Below, one piece after another: positions 33,040 through 37,077 of a stretch of DNA of 37,077 nucleotides; within the stretch, counting starts at the first letter, position 1; each line of letters opens with the position of its first letter. Source of the stretch: JAWPMV01 sp038527215 (GTDB lineage Bacteria; Bacteroidota; Bacteroidia; J057); NCBI GenBank assembly GCA_038527215.1, contig JBCBGC010000080.1:1-37077 (forward strand). The letters are read 5' to 3'. The notes below the pieces were generated by a model, which ran no database searches, was not told the origin of the DNA, and worked only from the letters and a program-made list of their open reading frames with translations. Position numbers and translations under genes: made by a program.

Positions 33040-33948
33040 TTAGAGGCTTCCCAATTGAGCCTGCAATCGCTTAATCTGCGCCGCCGACATGCGCACCATT
33101 TTCCCAAAGGTGGTTGACTTAGCATAATTGGAATCCAGAAATAAGGTCCGCTGAGATTCCGGGTCAAATACGGATAGGATCACTCTTGGGTCCTGACCGA
33201 AGAATAAATAATAGTACGCTAGGGATCTTTCCTTGATGATACGCTCATACTCCTCCTGGGAAACGAACTTGATCGGTCCCTTATACCACTTGTCAAAATC
33301 CCCGGAGCTAAACTTATCGGTGAAAAATGCCTGACTAACCAGCAGGGGCTTTTTTTCTGTTTGGGGAGGATTGGCTTGTACCCACTCATTGAACTTACTG
33401 ACGTATTTCTGCACGCCACTGAGATGCGCTTGTCTCGGTTTGTATGCCTGCTCGCGGACAAACGTAATGATCTCCATTAATTGGAGGATCATGATATCCA
33501 TTTTGTAAGCGTTGGCCTCATAGCTGCAGGCATCGCCAAATTGTTTTCGGTTTAGCTGCCCACAATTCAGCGGTACAGAAGCAATCACGTTTCTCATCCT
33601 GGTAAATTGGGGGTTGCCTGGCATGGCTACATTCAGACAAGTAGTGACAAAGGTGCCGTCAAAATAATAGGTATCAATGCTGATTTTTGAAGTGGATTTT
33701 TCGTCTCCTTCCTCGGCTACCCGGTCCAGGTCTTCATAGGGGACAAATTGAAATTTGGTAAACGTCCATTGGTCTTCCATCACCTTTTTTATCCTCGCAT
33801 CCACATCGGGAATGCCTAGGATTGGGACCAGGGTGGTAGATTGGAAAAAATCCCGCATGTAGGGGTTCTTACTAGAGGTCATCGAGTACTGGGAAAAAAC
33901 CGGAGGGGCCAGGAGAAAAAATAGAAGAAGGGAAATAAATGGTCTCAT
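33040..33948 (-). CDS. Secreted protein of unknown function
   Basis: 302 residues with a clear signal peptide (about 1-19, ending VFSQ). No domain is recognised. The mature part is mixed alpha/beta, with conserved-looking Cys pairs (TTCLNV, LNCGQL, DACSYE) and a long amphipathic helix around MDIMILQLMEIITFV. Its last codons overlap a perfect 8-bp inverted repeat, AAGCCTCT at 33025-33032 and AGAGGCTT at 33042-33049, which could be a weak terminator without a T run. It should be periplasmic or surface-exposed. Confidence 0.75.
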   Translation of the reverse strand: MRPFISLLLFFLLAPPVFSQYSMTSSKNPYMRDFFQSTTLVPILGIPDVDARIKKVMEDQWTFTKFQFVPYEDLDRVAEEGDEKSTSKISIDTYYFDGTFVTTCLNVAMPGNPQFTRMRNVIASVPLNCGQLNRKQFGDACSYEANAYKMDIMILQLMEIITFVREQAYKPRQAHLSGVQKYVSKFNEWVQANPPQTEKKPLLVSQAFFTDKFSSGDFDKWYKGPIKFVSQEEYERIIKERSLAYYYLFFGQDPRVILSVFDPESQRTLFLDSNYAKSTTFGKMVRMSAAQIKRLQAQLGSL

Positions 33949-34104
33949 GATTGTTGAAAAAAATTAGTCAAAAAAGGAAGAGCAGAACATCAGGTAGGTT
34001 CCCACCTTGTCCCGCTTTTGCCTACTCATCGAAACGCCCATCTCTTTGTCATCCTTCTTCTCAGCTTTAGGAAAAATCCCGAGAAGCAAGCGTAAGAGAT
34101 GCTT

Positions 34105-34127
34105 AGCTTATGTAAGTCCCATAAGCT
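34105..34127. promoter_or_regulatory. Perfect 8-bp palindrome upstream of the AraC gene
   Basis: AGCTTATG (34105-34112) and CATAAGCT (34120-34127) are perfect inverted copies with a 7-bp spacer, 95 bp before the AraC-family start and in the divergent region with the secreted protein gene. The size and symmetry suit a dimeric regulator. AraC proteins usually prefer direct repeats, so it may be for another factor. Confidence 0.35.
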
Positions 34128-34222
34128 CAAACAATGTTACTGCCGTCAACGAAAAAATCCCAGGATTGCCCAGGAGAAAATCCTTATTTTAAAGGGGAAG
34201 TGTCCACGTAAAACGGCCTGAG

Positions 34223-35110
34223 ATGAAACCTATTTTTGAAAAAATTCCCAAGCGGCATGATCAGGCCTTTTTTGTTAAGCATTTTCGCCAGCCCGCCCTT
34301 GACATGCCCTACCACTATCATCCGGAATTCGAGCTGACCCTAACCCTGGACCGGGAAGGCAAAAGATTTGTGGGAAACAGCGTTACGGAAATCGCGGCCA
34401 GTGATTTGGTCTTTCTGGGAAAAAATCTTCCCCACTGCTTTATCGGCAATTCGGAGATCGCTTCTGCTTCCCGTTTGGTAGTGGTTCAGTTTCATTTTGA
34501 ATTATTTGGGCCAGATTTTTTAACCCTTCCCGAAGCCTTGCCCCTGCGAAGACTGATTCAGCATGCCCAGCGTGGGATCTCTATCCCTGCCAGAAGCCAG
34601 GGACCGATCAAGGAAAAGATGCTGGCCATGGAAGAGGCGGATGCTTTATATCGCATTGTCCTGCTCCTGGAAATCCTCTACCTCCTTTCCCGAATGGAGG
34701 ACTACCAACTCTTGAGTAGCCAGGAATTTAATCGACAGTATCACAGTGATGATTATGATCGCCTCAATGAGGTGTACAACTACATCATCCAGAATTTCAA
34801 AAATGAAATCACCCTAAAGGAAGTCTCCCAGGTTGCCAATCTGACCGAAACGGCTTTTTGCCGCTTTTTTAAAGCCCGCACCACCAAAACCCTCAAAGCG
34901 GTGGTCAATGAAATGCGGATTTCTTACGCCTGTGATTTAATTCTCAAAGGAAGGTTGGGCCAAATGAGTGTGGTCCAAATCGCTGAGGAAGCGGGTTTTC
35001 GAAATCTTTCCAATTTCAACCGCCAATTTAAAAGGATAACCGGTACAAGTCCCAAGCGGTATGCCAAGGAGTTCAACACCCATGCCCTCCAGGCAAAGGT
35101 TAAAAAATAG
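34223..35110 (+). CDS. AraC-family transcriptional regulator with cupin sensor
   Basis: 295 residues. The N-terminal half is a cupin-type sensor (YHYHPEFELTL at about 30-40, then DLVFLGKNLPH), as in sugar- or metabolite-responsive AraC proteins. The C-terminal half (about 190-285) has two helix-turn-helix units: LKEVSQVANLTETAFCRFF and VVQIAEEAGFRNLSNFNRQF, ending in T-G-x-S-P-x-x-Y. Its stop overlaps the end of the convergent AGE-like gene by 11 bp. The sensor half is close in type to Bacteroidota regulators of glycan genes, which would fit an AGE-like neighbour; this link is inference. Confidence 0.92.
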   Translation: MKPIFEKIPKRHDQAFFVKHFRQPALDMPYHYHPEFELTLTLDREGKRFVGNSVTEIAASDLVFLGKNLPHCFIGNSEIASASRLVVVQFHFELFGPDFLTLPEALPLRRLIQHAQRGISIPARSQGPIKEKMLAMEEADALYRIVLLLEILYLLSRMEDYQLLSSQEFNRQYHSDDYDRLNEVYNYIIQNFKNEITLKEVSQVANLTETAFCRFFKARTTKTLKAVVNEMRISYACDLILKGRLGQMSVVQIAEEAGFRNLSNFNRQFKRITGTSPKRYAKEFNTHALQAKVKK

Positions 35111-36377
35111 CGACCTGCGATGGCTGCATGACGCCATGCTGGATCAGATAACGAACCATCTCCGTCACATGGTAAGAGGATTTGCCCATGCTACCTTTAA
35201 GTTCCGTTTCCACCGGGAGATTTTCGGCCGTCAGGTGGAAATATTCATTGCCGCGTGCCCGGTCTGGAAAGTGTTGGGAAAAAAAGCCGTATAAGGCTTG
35301 CAAGTTGTCAGCCTGTTCTTCCTTAACAAAAGAGAGCGCAATCAGCGCTTCACAGGTTTGCCACCAGCTTTTAAGGTCAGAAGTCAGGCTGTCTTTTCCC
35401 GGATGCCAGGCCTCAAAAAACCCTTGCTTGGGTCCACCATCCCACACTGGTTGATTCATGGTGCGCCGGATTATTTGCTTTCCCAAATGCCGATAGGCAG
35501 CTCCCTCTTGCTGCGAGACAAAAGGCCAAGCGGCACCTTTCATCAATACCCAGGCCAGCTGAAAATTATGGCCTGGACTGACTTCTTCTACTGACTTCGG
35601 TTGCCAATCCTGGTCAAATGCCACCTTTACCCAGCCTTTTTGTTCATCCCAACAGTTATGAGCCAGTTTTTGCAGATGTTCGGCCATAATGGGTTCGTAC
35701 TGCGCCCGATTGGCAGTATCCGCTTCCCATAAACCAGCCAAGGCAGCTGATACAGGATAGAGCAGAGATTGGAGGCTTTTATCAGTCAGTATCGGACCTT
35801 GGTTGGGTAGGGAACTTTGGCAAAATCCACCTCTTTCAGCATCCCGAAAGCGCTTTATATAAGCAGGGAACAAGGCGTGTAGGGAGTCCAGTAATCCTTG
35901 ATCCTGCGTCTGGCGGTACAGTTCTGCCAGTCCACCCAGCCCATAGGATTGTTGCCAGAGACCTAAGACTTTCGGGATTTCCGGTCCGGAATCTACATGG
36001 AACGACTCAACAAAGTAGGGGCCCAGAGAATCCCGCAGTACCATCTTCTCCAGAATGAATCGACCTGCCCGTTCCGCTTTGGCCAAACGCTCGGGGAAAA
36101 ACTCACTGCTGTAGGCCAGGGCATAGGTAAGGCGGCTGAGCGCGACCAAATGGATGTAAGGGGAGGTTATTTGTCCCGAAACATCCAGGTCCGAATAGAA
36201 AGCCCCAGTGGTGCTGTCAAGGGCATGCTCCTCAAAGAAGCGAATAGAATTATCCATCAGGGATAGGCCCTCTGATTGTGGAATCAACCCCTCAGGAGGA
36301 GGGGATTGACAAAAGGTGCATACGCCTACCACCAGGCAGGTACCCAGAAGAGAAAGAAATTGGTTTAGGCCAGACAT
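35100..36377 (-). CDS. AGE-like (alpha/alpha)6-barrel protein, exported
   Basis: 425 residues, related to N-acylglucosamine 2-epimerase/cellobiose epimerase-type proteins. The signature stretches are SPGHNFQLAWVL (about 265-276), WWQTCEALIAL (about 335-345) and SMGKSSYHVTEM near the C-terminus. The Gly-His and Tyr-His residues in these are in the catalytic regions of the family. An N-terminal hydrophobic segment followed by VCTFCQS suggests export, possibly as a lipoprotein, which is unusual because characterised AGE enzymes are cytoplasmic. It may act on a sugar in the periplasm, or be a non-epimerase member. Its 3' end overlaps the AraC gene by 11 bp in convergent orientation. Confidence 0.78.
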   Translation of the reverse strand: MSGLNQFLSLLGTCLVVGVCTFCQSPPPEGLIPQSEGLSLMDNSIRFFEEHALDSTTGAFYSDLDVSGQITSPYIHLVALSRLTYALAYSSEFFPERLAKAERAGRFILEKMVLRDSLGPYFVESFHVDSGPEIPKVLGLWQQSYGLGGLAELYRQTQDQGLLDSLHALFPAYIKRFRDAERGGFCQSSLPNQGPILTDKSLQSLLYPVSAALAGLWEADTANRAQYEPIMAEHLQKLAHNCWDEQKGWVKVAFDQDWQPKSVEEVSPGHNFQLAWVLMKGAAWPFVSQQEGAAYRHLGKQIIRRTMNQPVWDGGPKQGFFEAWHPGKDSLTSDLKSWWQTCEALIALSFVKEEQADNLQALYGFFSQHFPDRARGNEYFHLTAENLPVETELKGSMGKSSYHVTEMVRYLIQHGVMQPSQVAIF

Positions 36378-36561
36378 AGAGGATGGAAGCTATGGAGATA
36401 AACAAAAGGGCCGGTAGCAGCTGGCTACCTAGGATAAATTTGCCCAAAAATGAGCAAAGGATTCCCAAACCAGGCAACTTTGTATCGGCATCTGCTAATC
36501 AGGCGGAATGATTACAAGGATTTACCAGCTGATCAATAGCTCGCCTATCGCTTTCGGATGC

Positions 36562-37077
36562 CTACTCTTCGCTCAACTCATCCAGGAGTTTCTGGGCGCC
36601 GGCCTTTACGTTCCCTTCGCCATGGGTGACGGCCTTGCTTAGATACTCAATGGCCTTTTCTTTTTGATCCAGGTTGCTGTAGCAAATCCCCAGATTGTTG
36701 AGGATGATCGCATCTTCGGGCACCAGTTTATGGGCTTTCAATAAAGAAGTCAGCGCTTTCTCATAGGCTCCTGTCAGGAGGTAAGACACCGCAATATTGG
36801 AGTAGCTGTACAGATGGTCTGGATAATATTCCAGCACGGCTTCCGAGATCTGTCGCATATAAGGCAGCAATTCATCCTGGCCAGTTTGAGCGAATCAATC
36901 AAAAACTGAATCGGCGCTTCCGGCTGAGTCGAGGTCGTAAAAGTTCCCCGAGCACAGGTATACCTGATGCCCAAAGTGTAAAGAATAGTGAATGGGTGAA
37001 GACTTCCTGATAAAGGCTATGATGGCCACAAGCACATTCAGGGGAGGAAACGTCAACTGATTGTTGATACGCTCGGT
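36562..37077 (-). pseudogene. TPR protein gene, 5' part with apparent frameshifts
   Basis: The last ~100 codons encode intact TPR units (SYSNIAVSYLLTGAYEKAL, ILNNLGICYSNLDQKEKAIEYL) and end in LSEE. Upstream of about 36880 a sensible protein appears only by hopping frames: SSPECACGHHSLYQEV, then GIRYTC, GNFYDLDSA, PIQFLIDSLKLA and QTGQDELLPYMR. At least four switches occur within about 100 bp (near 36885, 36920, 36950 and 36972). Indels in a low-quality contig end explain this better than gene decay, because each piece is well preserved. The gene runs off the window edge. Confidence 0.7.

Noticed and set aside
34007..34192. 61-codon plus-strand frame before the AraC gene
   Set aside because: No ribosome site and no protein-like pattern; the region is better seen as regulatory.

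Overview
The window looks like a chromosomal stretch of a Bacteroidota bacterium, most likely of the Saprospiria type. The evidence is a TonB-dependent receptor with an N-terminal carboxypeptidase-like domain followed by a DUF4249-type lipoprotein, an ECF sigma factor translationally coupled to a membrane-anchored protein with a barrel-like C-terminus, a TPR sensor kinase, AraC regulators, and few strong Shine-Dalgarno sites. The lineage is inferred from gene content; no rRNA or tRNA gene was seen. There is no phage, transposase or plasmid module.

Layout. 1-2.9 kb: a leftward, overlapping three-gene operon resembling the MhqO/MhqD quinone-detoxification set (two ring-cleaving dioxygenase-type VOC proteins and an esterase), with its 3' edge tandemly duplicated at the window start. 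3.0-6.0 kb: AraC regulator and TPR histidine kinase. 6.2-12.3 kb: PLP enzyme, fatty acid desaturase, aspartyl-protease-like lipoprotein, an unrecognised protein and a sulfatase. 12.3-13.4 kb: non-coding, filled with a dispersed intergenic repeat family and strong hairpins. 13.4-18.0 kb: a very large SF1 helicase with a C-terminal REase-like domain. 18.6-25.7 kb: ECF sigma, anti-sigma-like/barrel protein, TonB receptor, DUF4249 lipoprotein, second lipoprotein and a barrel-like protein, probably a surface uptake/signalling cluster. 25.7-28.7 kb: three arrays of a strictly 64-bp hairpin repeat surrounding a small GxxExxY PD-(D/E)XK protein gene, a secreted basic protein and an SDR. 28.7-36.4 kb: HEAT-like protein, molybdopterin oxidoreductase (broken by an assembly gap), GrpB-family protein, HExxH protein, a secreted protein, AraC regulator and an AGE-like (alpha/alpha)6 protein. 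36.6 kb to the end: a TPR gene with several apparent frameshifts.

The most promising unexplained system is the pairing of the 64-bp hairpin arrays with the GxxExxY nuclease-like gene. One array ends in a half unit cut near its centre of symmetry, 12 bp from the stop codon of that gene. This resembles the logic of REP/RAYT elements but uses a different protein family. That parallel is inference.

Two regions are affected by sequence quality. The N-gap at 29363-29372 is flanked by a 42-bp perfect inverted copy, and the true C-terminus of the oxidoreductase lies on the far side. In the last ~200 bp the reading frame switches about four times.
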